Assembly (NCBI RefSeq): GCF_033568475.1
Contig: NC_133123.1
Coordinates: 128,498,930 to 128,562,929, forward strand
Direction: 5' to 3'
Length of the DNA stretch: 64,000 nt
Origin: Henckelia pumila
Lineage: Eukaryota; Streptophyta; Magnoliopsida; Lamiales; Gesneriaceae
Shown piece after piece: positions 1 through 11,600 of the stretch; within the stretch, counting starts at the first letter, position 1; each line of letters opens with the position of its first letter. The notes beneath the pieces were generated by a model. That model searched no databases, was not told the origin of the DNA, and was given only the letters and a program-made list of their open reading frames with translations. The translations under genes were made by a program, and so were the position numbers.

Positions 1-545
1 CAATCGATCATCCTTATCCAATAACATTTAATTCAAAATTAATTTATTGGATAACATGCAATGGCAATTTAAATTTAAAAAGATAAAATCATATCTCATA
101 CATAAAATCTTATTTTACATATAAAATCATATTTTATCTTTTTATCAAATAAAATCATATTTTATCTATAAAATCCAATTTTATACATAAAATCATATTT
201 TACTCAATATATCCATAAGATCATATCTTATCATCAATTGTACCAAAAATAATTAATTTCAAAATTCAATTAAAGGATAAAATATTAAAATTTTCCAAAA
301 ATTCAAATTTATCCAAAAATCAATTTTAAAATTTTCGGACTCGAACAATTCGATCCGACGCCTCGTGGACCAATCAAAACAATTTTCGATCGGACCAAAA
401 ATAGAATTTTAACATATTAAAATTTAATTTAAAAAATTAAAAATAATTTTTCCCGCGGGCCGCCCGGGACGTTCCCGGGCCGGGCAGCCCGGCTGCCCCT
501 AGGGCAGCGCCGAGCGCTGCGCAGGGCAGCGCCGTGCACTGCCCG

Positions 546-566
546 GGGCAGCGACCATCGCTGCCC
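546..566. other. Perfect 9-bp GC-rich hairpin in the LTR-element leader, copy 1
   Basis: The stem is GGGCAGCGA paired with TCGCTGCCC around the three-base loop CCA. The same stem with loop CAA is found at 3504-3524 in the other copy. The loop differs while the stem is identical, which fits selection on a folded RNA leader, although shared recent descent would also explain it. Confidence 0.6.
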
Positions 567-682
567 GGGTTTTTGCCCGAAAAAAAAAATTTTATTTTAA
601 ATATTTATTTTGTTTCAAAAACCGAGGCCTAAAAAAAAAATTTTGTACAATCGATTAATTTAATCGCTTGATCTGAGCAATC

Positions 683-696
683 TGGCTCTGATACCA
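683..696 (-). other. Primer-binding site for initiator tRNA-Met, copy 1
   Basis: Read on the minus strand this is TGGTATCAGAGCCA, the complement of the plant initiator tRNA-Met 3' end. It lies one base inside the LTR end (...CCAACA). It fixes the element as minus-strand and the LTR at 698-2536 as a 5' LTR. Confidence 0.85.
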
Positions 697-697
697 C

Positions 698-2536
698 TGT
701 TGGAGAACGCGGCGATCAGATCAATTATGATTGATACCCGGTGCAGCGGAAGTTTAAAATTTTGTATGGAACGATTCCATAATGGGTATCAACCTTACGA
801 TTAAATTGTGTGTGTAAAAATTAAATAACAATTATAAAATTTTTACCTTTAATCTCGAATCGAGATTTTGGACACCAACAGATTTCTCTGCTCTTGTTGT
901 ATATCCCTGGAACTGATGGACGAACTGTTCTTCAATCAGGTCCACGAACAGAGATTTAATCCCTCTGATAGATTGCACTAGAAAATCTATCAGAAGTTTT
1001 CTACGAAGAGATTAACGAATTTGATCCGTTAAACCAGACTGTAATTCAAAATCACAGGCTGGATTTTTCTGACAGAGAGAGGGAGGGGGCGGCCACTTTT
1101 TAGAAAAATACTTAGGGTTTTCGAAAATTATGACCTGTTGTGTGTAATTTCTGTACTGCAATAACTTATGTATAATGTAGGCCACTAACAGCTTAGGGCC
1201 CATTAGTCATAAGTTCAGGCCCGACAAGCAAAGCCCGCATGTTCAGAAATTAATATAAAATTCATTGTGACTCCGATTGATAAACCGATTTCACCAATGT
1301 GCACAGAAACCATTTCTGCACCTTTTAAAGTCAAGATAAATTTTTCTGAATCCGAATTCAGTGATTTCCAAAAATGGTCATCCCTATGTCATTTTAGGAA
1401 ATCTTACTCCTCTTCTTAAATAAGAAGTCCAACTTCTTCGTTCATTAAATTTAACTCTTTAAATTTAACTATCTCAACGGGGATTAAAAATCCATTACAC
1501 TGTGTGACCCTCAATGGTTCAGGGATACAGCTAGCCGTGGGCTCACAACTCCTTGTGACTCGGAACAACAATTTCCGACTTGCCCATCGAATCATGGTAT
1601 GAGCGCCTAGCAACATCGCCCCATGATTCCCTAGGTATCACTGATAGTGCCTACAAGAACCAGTAGATTTTGGTTAGCGTACAGTACGGTCCCTTCATCC
1701 AAATATCCCGATCGAATCAACAACCATTGGTATATCGAGAGTCGCTCGAGATTCGATAACTATGCAATGCATCTTGAAGATCAAATAGTGACATCGCATG
1801 TGCTACTAAGAAACCATTTCTTAAATCACATCATGTACTCTGGCCAGAGATTCGTCACACTAATATCTCCTCAGATCACATAGGATATCCACACTCGCAA
1901 GTATGTGGTGAATCCTTGACAACAAAGCATCGACTCCTATATGTGTTGTATCTGTACCCAATCCCGACACCTGATGACCCCAATAGAGTCGGTAAACGAG
2001 TCAAAGCACAGTACTAGCATATAGAGTCTCAATGATGTTTCAAGTAGTAAGGACTAATGGTGTACAACCAAAACCGCGGACTATATCCACTCGATAAGTG
2101 ATAACCACTTGGAAAGTCCGGATAGGGTAGTTCGATCATTCATCATATGAATATCCATTTGCATGCTTTGAACATCTCTATGTTCCTTACCAATGAAACG
2201 TGGTACTCTGCATCGCAAATGCTAGTCTCAAACTCGAGCGATCCTTATCCTTATTTTCGGACGGCTCAATCGACTAGGAACAGTTTAGAATATACAGTGA
2301 CTATAAGATGTGTTTCATGATAGACATCCCCATGTTCTACCACATCTTACATACACTATAGTATATTCAAGGTCTTTATCAAAACAACAATAGTATATCA
2401 CAATATAACAATATGAAGAAAGATAAAGTCATTGCCATTAATAAAAGTGTAAATTATATTAAACAAAAGATTGTTTATACAAAGAGTCGTCAAAGCCCTT
2501 AGCCACAAGTTGGCTCACCGGGCACCCACTCTTTCA
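698..2536 (-). repeat. Long terminal repeat, non-coding LTR family, copy 1
   Basis: The boundaries are TGTTGG on the left and TTTCA on the right. On the minus strand the LTR runs TGAAAGAG...CCAACA. It aligns by eye along its whole length with 3658-5542 and diverges from it by many substitutions and small indels. Homology between the copies stops exactly at the terminal CA on the right, which supports the end. No open reading frame is longer than a short random one. Confidence 0.8.
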
Positions 2537-3077
2537 TAAACAATATTTAAAATTCCTTTTGTTTATCTTGATATCAATTTTAAATCATATTTAAAATAAG
2601 GGATTTTATTTTGAAAATTTGTCTCATCATGCAATTTATGTATGCTTGCGGGATTCATACAATTTTGTCTAAACATGCATACATCAGTAATATCATATAT
2701 TATTTAAGGATGATCGATCACATTAACTAATCGACCCGTGGTTGCCAATCACGAGTCTAAGTACAATCCTAGGTGATATGTAAGTATGCAATGAAATCCT
2801 ATTACATTGTGCTTTCAATTTACATTTCTTCGGTCTTCATTGTCTGCTGGGCCCACCATTTCTTCAAATCTTTGTCTCCCACTAAGTCTAATAAATTTAC
2901 AATAAATTTCGATGACAAATATGGGATACATTTTAGGGGTGGGAACGGGCCATAAACCAGGCCCACTTTTATTACATATGACAATCATATTGGGCTATAA
3001 ACCAAGCCCATTAATAAACACCAACAACAATAAGACAAATGTAAATCACCTAACATACACCTAAAACATTGGTCATG
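2537..3077. repeat. DNA between the two LTR copies
   Basis: No gene is seen here. This AT-rich segment has no counterpart after the second LTR. It holds a minus-strand purine-rich stretch at about 2875-2886 (AGTGGGAGACAAAG) that resembles a copia polypurine tract, but this does not touch an LTR end. The segment is either more internal DNA of the right-hand element, with copy 1 inserted into it, or the internal part of one small element with an LTR on each side. Confidence 0.4.
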
Positions 3078-3503
3078 GCAATCGATCATCCTTTTATCCA
3101 ATAATTAATTCAATAATTAAAATAATTGGATAAACATGCAATGACATCATAATTAAAAGATAAAATCTTATTTTATCTTATCCATCTATAAGATCATATT
3201 TTATCATCAATTGTACCAAAATAATTAATTTTATAAAATCTAATTTAACGGATAAAATTTATAAATTTTCCAAAAATTCAAATTTATCCAAAAATCAATT
3301 TTAAAAATTTCGGACTCGAACAATTCGATCCGATGTCTCATGATCTAATCAAAAACAATTTTCGATCGGATCAAACACTAGAATTTCAAAAATTTAAAAT
3401 TTTTTCAAAAATTAAAATTTTAATTTTCCGGGCTGCCCGGGACAATCTCGGGCAGCCCGTGCCCCGACCAGGGCTCGGGCTGGGCAGCCCGTCGCTGCCC
3501 ATT

Positions 3504-3524
3504 GGGCAGCGACAATCGCTGCCC
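3504..3524. other. Perfect 9-bp GC-rich hairpin in the LTR-element leader, copy 2
   Basis: The stem is GGGCAGCGA/TCGCTGCCC with loop CAA, the counterpart of 546-566. On the minus strand it lies about 120 bases downstream of the primer site. Retroelement leaders often carry packaging or dimerisation structures in this region, but that role is only an inference here. Confidence 0.6.
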
Positions 3525-3642
3525 TTGGCTGCCCGTGTTTTGCCCGTCAAAAATTTAATTTTAAAAAATTTGTTTTGTTTCAAAAACCGAGGCTTAAAAA
3601 TTTTGTACAATCGATTAATTTAATCGTTTGATCTGAGCAACC

Positions 3643-3656
3643 TGGCTCTGATACCA
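3643..3656 (-). other. Primer-binding site for initiator tRNA-Met, copy 2
   Basis: This is the same TGGTATCAGAGC-type site as in copy 1, on the minus strand, one base from the LTR end at 3658. Confidence 0.85.
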
Positions 3657-3657
3657 C

Positions 3658-5542
3658 TGTTGGAAAATGATGTTCAGATCAATTAGAATTGATACCCGGT
3701 GCAGCGAAAGTTTAAAAAATTTATTTTATTAATATGGAACGATTCCATATCTGGGTATCAAAACTTTACGATTAAATTTGTGTAAGTAAAACAAATAATC
3801 ACTATTAAATATTTTACCTTTGTCAAGCAAAAGCTTGATTGTGGACTCCAACAGAATTTAATCTGCTCTTCTTGTAAATCCCGGGAACTGATGGCGTCAC
3901 GATCTTTCTCCGGAATTAGGTCCACGAATGGAAAACAGAAACCCTCTGATTGACTGCACTAGAAATCAATCAGAAGTTTGCGTAGAGAATAAACAGATAT
4001 GATCTGTTAATTCAGAATTGTAATTTTTCACAAAAGTCACAAGACTGAATTTTCTCCGAAAAGGGACAAGGATTTTCGAAAAACCCTTAGAAAATAATAT
4101 GTGTGTTTTCGAAAATTTGATGAATGAATTGCACGTAATTTTCGAACCCTGCACATATATTTATAGATAATTTCTAGTTATAATTGTATCAGGACTCTAA
4201 CTCCTTAAAGCCCACAATCCATAACTTAAGCCCAACAAGCCAATCCTGTTGTTATAGAAATTAATATAAAATTCATCGTGACTCTGATTGATAAACTGAT
4301 TTCACCAATGTGCACAGAAACCATTTGTGCATCTTTTAGAGTCAAGATAATTTTTCTGAATCCGAATTCAGTGATTTCCAAAAATGCCCATCCCTATGTC
4401 ATTTTAGGAAATCTCACTCCCTTTAGTTAAGAAGTCCAACTTCTCTTTCATTAAATTTAACTCTTTAAATTTAACTATCTCTACGGGGTTTTAGTAATCC
4501 ATTACTTGTGTAACCCTCAATGGTTCAGGAATACAATTAGCCGTGGGCTCACAACTCCTTGTGACTCGGAACAACAATTTCCTACTTACCCATCGAATCA
4601 TGGTAAGAGCGCCTAGCAACATCGCCCCATGATTCCCTAGGTATTACTGATAGTGCCTGCAAAAACCAGTAGATTTTGGTTAGCGTACAGTACGGTCCCT
4701 TCATCCATATATCCCGATCGAATCAACAACCATTGGTGCATCGAGAGTCGTTCGAGATTCGATAACTATGCATAACATCTTGGAGATCAAATAGTGACAT
4801 CGCATGTGTTACTAGGATAACCCATTAACCTAAAACACATCATGTACTCTGGCCAGAGATTCGTCACACTAATATCTCCTCATATCGCATAGGATATCCA
4901 CACTCGCAAGTATGTGGTGAATCCTTGACAACAAAGCATCGACTCCTATATGTGTCGTAACTGTACCCAATCCCGACACCTGATGACCCCAATAGAGTCG
5001 GTAAACGAGTCAAAGTACAGTACTAGCATATAGAGTCTCAATGATGTTTCAAGTAATAAGGACTAATGGTGTACAACCAAAACCGCGGACTTTATCCACT
5101 CGATAAGTGATAACCACTTGAAAAGTCCGAATAGGGTAGTTCGATCATTCATCATATGAATATCCATTTGCATGCTTTGAACATCTCTATGTTCCATACC
5201 AATGAAACGTGGTACTCGGCATCGCAAATGCTAGTCTCAATCTCGAGCGATCCTTATCCTATTTGCGGACGGCTCAATTGACTAGGAACCGTTTAGAATA
5301 TACAGTGACTATAAGATGTGTTTCATGATAGCCATCCCCATGTGCTACCACATCTTACATACACTATAGTATATTCAAGGTCTTTATCAAAACAACAATA
5401 GCATATCATAATATAACAATATGAAGAAAGATAAAGTCAATGCCATTATAAAAGTGTAAATTATATTAAACAAAAGATTATTTTACATAGAGTCATAAAA
5501 GCCCTTAGCCACAAGTTGGCTAACCAGGCACCCACTCTTTCA
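3658..5542 (-). repeat. Long terminal repeat, non-coding LTR family, copy 2
   Basis: This is the homologue of 698-2536, 1885 bp against 1839 bp. It ends in TTTCA at 5542, and the next base begins LINE coding sequence (endonuclease domain). The element therefore inserted into the LINE, or the LINE 5' part was lost. The matching target-site copy would lie left of the window, so the insertion cannot be proved from this sequence. Confidence 0.8.
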
Positions 5543-7202
5543 CTACATGGGTCTGGGGATCTTTTTACCTGGGTTAATAGACGTTCTCAATCAGAAATTA
5601 TCTTTGAGCGTCTTGACCGGTATGTTGCATCATTTGCTTGGAGAATGTTATACCCGACAGCTCGAGCTATGTCCTTGGAGTTTTATCATTCAGATCATCG
5701 TCCGATTGATCTATCTTTGGGGAATTTACAGAGCACTCACGTTCGTCGGGGTCATGTATTTCGGTTTGAACATCACTGGGCTACAGAAGAAGATTTTTTA
5801 GAGGTGGTGGAGAGAAGCTGGAATCCTGATCTTGGTAATTGCTCTGTGTCTGACCGAATTAAGAGTTGTAAGGATGGTCTTAGTAGTTGGGCTGGGGTCA
5901 GATTCCGTAATTTGGCAGGCAGAATTAAAGACTTGAGAAAGCAGTTAAATCATATTAAATCAAGCGCATTTTGGCAGGAGTCGGATCAGAAAATCAGGGA
6001 TTTAGAGAAAGAAATTGAAAATCTCTCAGTCAAGGATTAGTTGTATTGGTATCAACGCAGTAGAGTCAATTGGTTAGTTCATGGAGATCGTAATTCGAAA
6101 GCATTTCATCGTCATGCATCGGCCAGGAGGGCAAAAAATCATATTAGTGGGCTCGTTTCTACTCATGGTGACTGGTGTTCAAACCATATAGGTATGACTG
6201 AGATTATTATTGATTATTTTGATGAGCTTTTTAAATCTCAAGAACCTTCTGAGGAGAACATGCTACCGGTGTTGGAGTGTGTAGAACCAATTATAGACCA
6301 GTCCTTAAATTCCCATCTCTGTGCTCCTTTCACTGCTGATGAAGTTAAGAAGGCATTGTTTGATATGCATCCGGACAAAGCTCCTGGCCCAGATGGTATG
6401 TCTGCTTTATTTTTTCAAAAATACTGGAATGTGGTTGGTCGTGATATTTTCTGGAGCTGTGCTAAAAATTTTAAATAAAGGAGCTTCTTCTGAAGATTGG
6501 AATGAGACTATTGTTACTTTGATTCCAAAGATCAAAGTACCTCAAACCATTAAAGATTACAGGCCTATTAGTTTATGCAATGTCTGTCATAAGATTGTCT
6601 CAAGAACTCTGACTAATCGATTAAGGCATGTCCTCAAGAAAACCATGAATGAATTCCAGAGTGCTTTTATCCCAGGAAGATTGATATCTGATAATATTAT
6701 CTTGGGCTTTGAAACTCTTCATTGGATTCGAAGTAGAAAAACGGGGAGAAAAAGCTTTGCAGCTTTGAAACTAGATATGAGTAAGGCATATGACAGAGTG
6801 GAATGGAATTTCCTTGAGAAAATAATGTTTAAAATGGGTTTCTCTAATATCTGGGTTGAAAAAATTATGCAATGCGTGAGATCAGTAAAGTATGTGTTTT
6901 CTCTAAATGGATATTTAGTTGTTAATTTGATTCCAAGTGGAGGTTTGAGACAGGGAGATCCATTATCCCCGTACTTGTTTGTTCTCTGCGCTCATGGGCT
7001 TTCTAATTTTTTTATCAAACACGAAGCTAGAAATCTATTCTCTGGTGTGCGCATTGCTCGAACCTGCCCGTCAATTTCTCACCTATTTTTTGCAGATGAT
7101 AGCCTTGTTTTCTTTAATGCCACGGTTGAAGGATGTTTAGGCATTCAAAATTGTCTTTCATTGTATGAACGAGCTTCTGGTCAGTTGATTTATTTCGCTA
7201 AA
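5543..7202 (+). pseudogene. LINE (plant L1 type) ORF2 remnant: endonuclease end and reverse transcriptase
   Basis: Non-LTR retrotransposon ORF2, broken in several places. The C-terminal part of the endonuclease comes first (FTW..., then SDHRPI, the catalytic SDH motif). A spacer follows, then the reverse transcriptase: KAPGPDG, DYRPISL, LDMSKAYDRVEW (motif A aspartate), GLRQGDPLSP and FADD (motif C). There is an in-frame TAG at 6038-6040. A frame change near 6430-6460 splits the RT: upstream residues read in one frame and 'LKILNKG' onward in another. The frame is then cut at 7202 by an LTR element and resumes at 14074. The N-terminal endonuclease is missing to the left. The copy is dead. Confidence 0.9.
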
Positions 7203-8621
7203 TATAGCGACCCAACCCGGATCTACTATCTAATCAGAGTTAGGAGCATAAATGAACATGCATTAAAGAAATTACTGCGGAAGACTTAAATAAAAGCAGA
7301 CCGGCAGAATACAACCGGTTAAATAAATTCGATTATACAACCCAATCGAATAACTAAGTCTAAAGGCAAAACCTACAGCTAAATCCTGCTGTCTTCACTG
7401 GTCACTGGCTACTCCAAGCTCCTGGTGCCCAACCATGCACCTACAACTGCCCCGTCGAATGGGGTGTCCAGACATACAGAAACACTGGACGTGAGCTCTA
7501 AGCTCAATACGAAAGCAATGATATATATATATTATATGCAACACATAAGTGACTTTAAAAATCAGGGTTAAATCACTTTCTCTGGGCGCCTGGAATACAC
7601 AGTACCGGGCTAGAGAGCGACTCCGCGTGGTACTCGTATATTCCCAAGACACGAATCCTCAGGAAGAATCGCCTCGACTGATGGAAACTGTCATGACTCA
7701 CATCATCCCGATGCAGTCTCCGTAAAAACATATGCATGTGCTAAAGCCGTAAAACATGGTAAAACATATAGCACATACTCATGCAACACATATAATATAT
7801 ATCATGCTGGCCATCTCAGTCAGTACTAACGTACCTCACTACAGGCAAATCCTAGCAGTCCCACTCTAGGTTCCAAGCCTATCATCAACTCTACAATGCA
7901 AATATCCATGCATCATTCAATAAGCTCTAAAAGCCTTAACTAAGCTATTGCATACTTCTAAATAATTTAAGGAGACCATAGCTATACCTGCGTCCGTCGT
8001 CAATCCACTGATGGCAACTATCCCGCAACTAGGGGCACACCCCTGCTGCAGCTCCACAGCTTCGAGCACTGCTCCGCTACACGAGCACTGCCCCGCTACT
8101 ATGTCAGACACTGTCTGACTATACTAAAATATATTTCCTACTCCAACTCTAAAATAAGAGTACCCAAAGCCCTAAATAGAGCTACTGGGGCGAAGGGGAG
8201 GAATTCGGAATTGCAAGAAATGAGGAGCTCGGACCCTATATTTATAGACGTCGATCGGAAGTTCCATTCCTCGATCGGACGTTCCGTTCCGGCAGATCGA
8301 AAGCTCCGTTCCTCGATCGGACGCTCCGTTCGCCACATGTCAATTCGGTCCACATGCAACCACACACCTGTCACCGACAGCCATCGGAAGCTCCGTTCTT
8401 GATCGGACGTTCCGATCGTCGATCGGACGCTCCGATCCTAGATCGTTGCTTCCGATCCCACTCGAGTCTTGGAACCCTCTAAACCAATTTCGAGTGTCCT
8501 GGATCCATTTTTGGGCTCCGTTAATCCTCCTAGAATTTCTTTAATCATGTTTTACTTAATCCAAACATGATTACATGATTAATTACTCATTAATCGTTAA
8601 TCACGGATACGGGTCACTACA
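7203..8621 (-). repeat. 3' LTR of the non-autonomous gypsy-type element
   Basis: It runs from TATAGCGACCC to GGGTCACTACA. The first base pair of the canonical TG end has mutated to TA, while the other LTR keeps TG. It contains a GATCGGA-type tandem array at about 8248-8456, and beside it on the minus strand a TATA-like CTATAAATATAGG at about 8230-8243. The array therefore lies in U3 just upstream of the probable promoter. Confidence 0.9.
8248..8456. repeat. Tandem GATCGGA-type repeat array in LTR U3 (3' LTR)
   Basis: About eight degenerate units of roughly 20-22 bp of the form GATCGGACGYTCCGTTCC. Several units are themselves near-palindromic (GATCGG/CCGATC). The same array is in the other LTR at about 13697-13904. 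It sits directly upstream of the TATA-like box on the minus strand, which is where retroelement enhancer repeats usually lie. Confidence 0.7.
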
Positions 8622-8634
8622 TTCTCCCCCCCTT
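8622..8634 (-). other. Polypurine tract
   Basis: On the minus strand this reads AAGGGGGGGAGAA and abuts the LTR start (TGTAGTGACCC). It is the plus-strand priming site in reverse transcription and fixes the element's orientation. Confidence 0.9.
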
Positions 8635-8659
8635 AAAAGATTTCGTCCTCGAAATCTAA
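8633..8659 (-). pseudogene. Fossil C-terminus of a gypsy polyprotein
   Basis: The minus strand reads L-D-F-E-D-E-I-F-stop, with the TAA overlapping the polypurine tract. Tekay-type chromovirus polyproteins commonly end with an acidic FEDE-like tail just before this tract. Upstream on the minus strand the resemblance is lost. This suggests descent from an autonomous gypsy element whose coding region was replaced. The assignment rests on nine codons. Confidence 0.4.
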
Positions 8660-11600
8660 GGTAAAACCTCGAGAACATATAAAAGACCCTTGCTTGAGTG
8701 CCTGGTCGAAATAGCTTCCGACATACTCAGACTCTTGTCGAATTATATGCAAACTGCATAAATGCTAAATCACAATAGCATTCTCCGAGTTGGAAACCAC
8801 TGCATTACTTGATGACAATTAACCTCGCTTGACACTAACGTGCCACAGCACTGATACGTCCTTCGTCACAATCATGATCTTACTGATCACGAAGGATACA
8901 ACACTCCACTTGATCAAGATTATCATCCCAAGTAAAATCTAAAATTGACTAAGACCAAGTCATAACCTGACTGGCTTACGATATTCGTCGAATCACTAAA
9001 CAATTCTAACCATCCACTGGTCCCCAAAAGTTCTCAATTCCCAACACCTCTAGTTAGGAAACACTAATCCCAACACTGTGCTGACACAACAAATCTCTAA
9101 TTCTCTTCAAGAGAATCTAATTGACACAGGGTCATACTGCAATATAACTACTTAACATGATTTCATAGACTGATTATCCTCCCCATGCCTCACCGAAGCA
9201 AAACAGCTTCCCAAGGGCAACACTGGGAACTATCCAGTCTAATACCAATCACCGTTCATGTTTCTTAGTATACCTCAGCACCCTGCTATGATGAAAACAT
9301 CATCACTCACCAATAATGACGCTACGTCATTTCTAGCCTCTGATGATCAACATCATCTCAATCATAGGTTATTCACCCATGAATTCCATCGATGGACCTC
9401 CCCCGATAGTTATATATACTCGCAATCACTGTATACAAATCAAAACTAAGGCAAGCTCCCACCAATATGCTCGAGTGGGACATTCCACAGTACACAGACA
9501 TATGGAAACGCTTCCTATACCGTCTCAAAACTCGACAGTTGTAAGTGCCTGGTATAACTCAACTTGGAGTCTTTGATGATACCATCATCGCATACCAACC
9601 TCCCAAGGTTAATCACACTGATCCTGGGACTAAATCCCAATGGATTCTCAATAGTCAAACAGCTTCCCTTGCTGAACTCATCAGCCTCAGCAATGAAAAA
9701 ACTAATTTGTCGATTCCCTAGCCGATCCTGGGAAACACTTGTGCTTAGAGTAGTGTGTCACATATAACACCTCCAACTATTGTCTACTGCTGCAACGTAA
9801 TATCTTCGACAAGCAGTCTGCACGGATGTGACTTACTAACTTGAAAGAACAAAGTCGCTGCATCGCTGTCTTGCAAAGTCTTCAATTCCCACAAAAATCT
9901 TGTTGACCACTAAGTCGATCAACGACTGCTTCGATCGTCTCAATGATCTTACGCACCATATGCTAAAAATTAGTGACACCCCCTGCTGGATCTCAAGAAC
10001 TAAGTCCCAGCTAATGTCACACCTCACGATCATACAACTGATGTCCATATAAGTGTCCAATCCTAGTTGGATCCCAAACTCCAATGGTACACTTAAGACC
10101 TCATCATAAAAGCACTTAAGCGACAAAGTACTATCCCAAGCATTTCTCGATTGCTACATCCAATTCATCGCTGATTGGACTTACTCATCAACCTCGTCGA
10201 TTTGCTGATTGATACTCACACTTATCAAATCAGATAACCACTGATCGTCAACACCTAAGTGGCTCGATCAATTACTCTTGACTCAACTGATCCAAGTCTA
10301 CTATTCCAAACATTGGATTACACAAAAACTCTCTGGTTACAACAAACCCGCGCTTGGTAACCGAAACATAGCTATTAGTAATCCAATGACACAATCTCGT
10401 GTCTTATTACTGACAGCTATCTTGTACACTGACTTAATCAATCTAACTCTGACAAAGTTAATCATTAACCACTAGTAGTCATTAGCACAAATCTTGTGCC
10501 GTCTCAGCACTACTACTCGTTTGTCTTGTTCACTCGAGATGATCATCAAGACAAACCAAGTTCAAGATCTTCTCGCGATCTTATCAACTTAGACCATTTC
10601 CATCTCAGGAAAAATCCTACGCTCAACCTCCGAAATATCATACAGTTCTTGGCGCAATCACTGGACTCATTATTCTTGCCTCGTTCTTTCAAGATGGACA
10701 TCACGATTCGTCAAGTCCAAGAAGCATAACTAATGAATACCAAATATCTTCACAATCTTCGAACATGCTCCGGATTCAGATCCCTTGCTAAGACTGTACG
10801 ACAATTCAAGACTTAGGGTAGCTTACCTCGATAACCCACCTGGACAACCACCAAGGCTTCACGGGTATAGGCCATGCTTCCCTCAGATCTCAATAATCTT
10901 TGTACAATACTTATCATATGATCCAACACTTGATGAAATCAATCATCATGAAGTAATTCTTGTATTCGAGTCGAAGTCTCGAAACTGCATCCCATCCTGG
11001 ATCTCGGATAATTCTTATCTCAAGGAAACTTTATCCACAACTCTGATGACAACCACAAGTCATTGTTGGTAGAATTCCATCCACCTACTAGATCCCCACG
11101 TCTAGCAGTAATCATCGGTCAAAAATTAAATCTATCTGCTCAGAGCACACACTTGTCAAGGAAATCCCTCCAAGACTAGTTCCTATAGCAGAACACTATC
11201 ACTGATATCTCTGACACATCAGACGATATCGAACCATCAATATCAAACCTGTGATATCTAATCCAAGGTCATACCCTGTTGTGACTACTGCCAAATCCCT
11301 AGACTGAGTAGCCTTCCCACCGCCATCTCCTGAAGCACAAAAGGCTCCCAGGTAATCCTCTGAAGTGCAAAGACTCCCAGAGTAACACTGGCATAGGGTC
11401 GCGCCCCATCACGTCTAGTCATGATCATAGTCCACAACTCTTGGTATATACTCGACCTGGCATCCTGATGAAATCCCATCATCGCAAGTCTCAACCTAAC
11501 AAAGGTCAGACAGTCTACTGTCCTAAGAAAACAAACTAGAACAAAATCCAATGTCCGAAAACGAACAATATTCCCATGCCTCTAGATGAGTCCACCCATC

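Larger units (their letters stand above)
1..697 (-). repeat. Internal (5' leader) segment of a non-coding LTR element, copy 1
   Basis: This segment matches 3078-3657 over most of its length: the same AT-rich start, the same 'cggactcgaacaattcgatc' stretch and the same GC-rich block. It sits next to a tRNA-Met primer site, so on the minus strand it is the leader that follows a 5' LTR. There is no open frame of note. Bases 450-580 are a dense GC block in otherwise AT-rich DNA, built from repeated GGGCAGC/GCTGCCC. The segment continues off the left edge of the window. Confidence 0.6.
3078..3657 (-). repeat. Internal (5' leader) segment of a non-coding LTR element, copy 2
   Basis: This is the second copy of the leader seen at 1-697. 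It is AT-rich except for a GC block at 3428-3545 made of GGGCAGC/GCTGCCC repeats. It ends at the primer site next to the LTR that starts at 3658. Overlapping open frames of 96 and 74 codons on opposite strands cover the GC block. They look like by-products of the repeat, since neither is kept in copy 1. Confidence 0.6.

Noticed and set aside
698-2536. Possible Cassandra-type TRIM element carrying 5S rRNA
   Set aside because: No 5S rRNA promoter or conserved 5S sequence could be found in the LTR.
3333-3623. Overlapping frames of 96 and 74 codons on opposite strands over a GC block
   Set aside because: They arise because the GC-rich inverted repeat lacks stops. The copy at 450-580 does not keep either frame.
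8250-8460. Regularly spaced GATCGGA units looked at first like a CRISPR-type array
   Set aside because: Units are adjacent and degenerate with no unique spacers, lie inside an LTR, and the genome is a plant.
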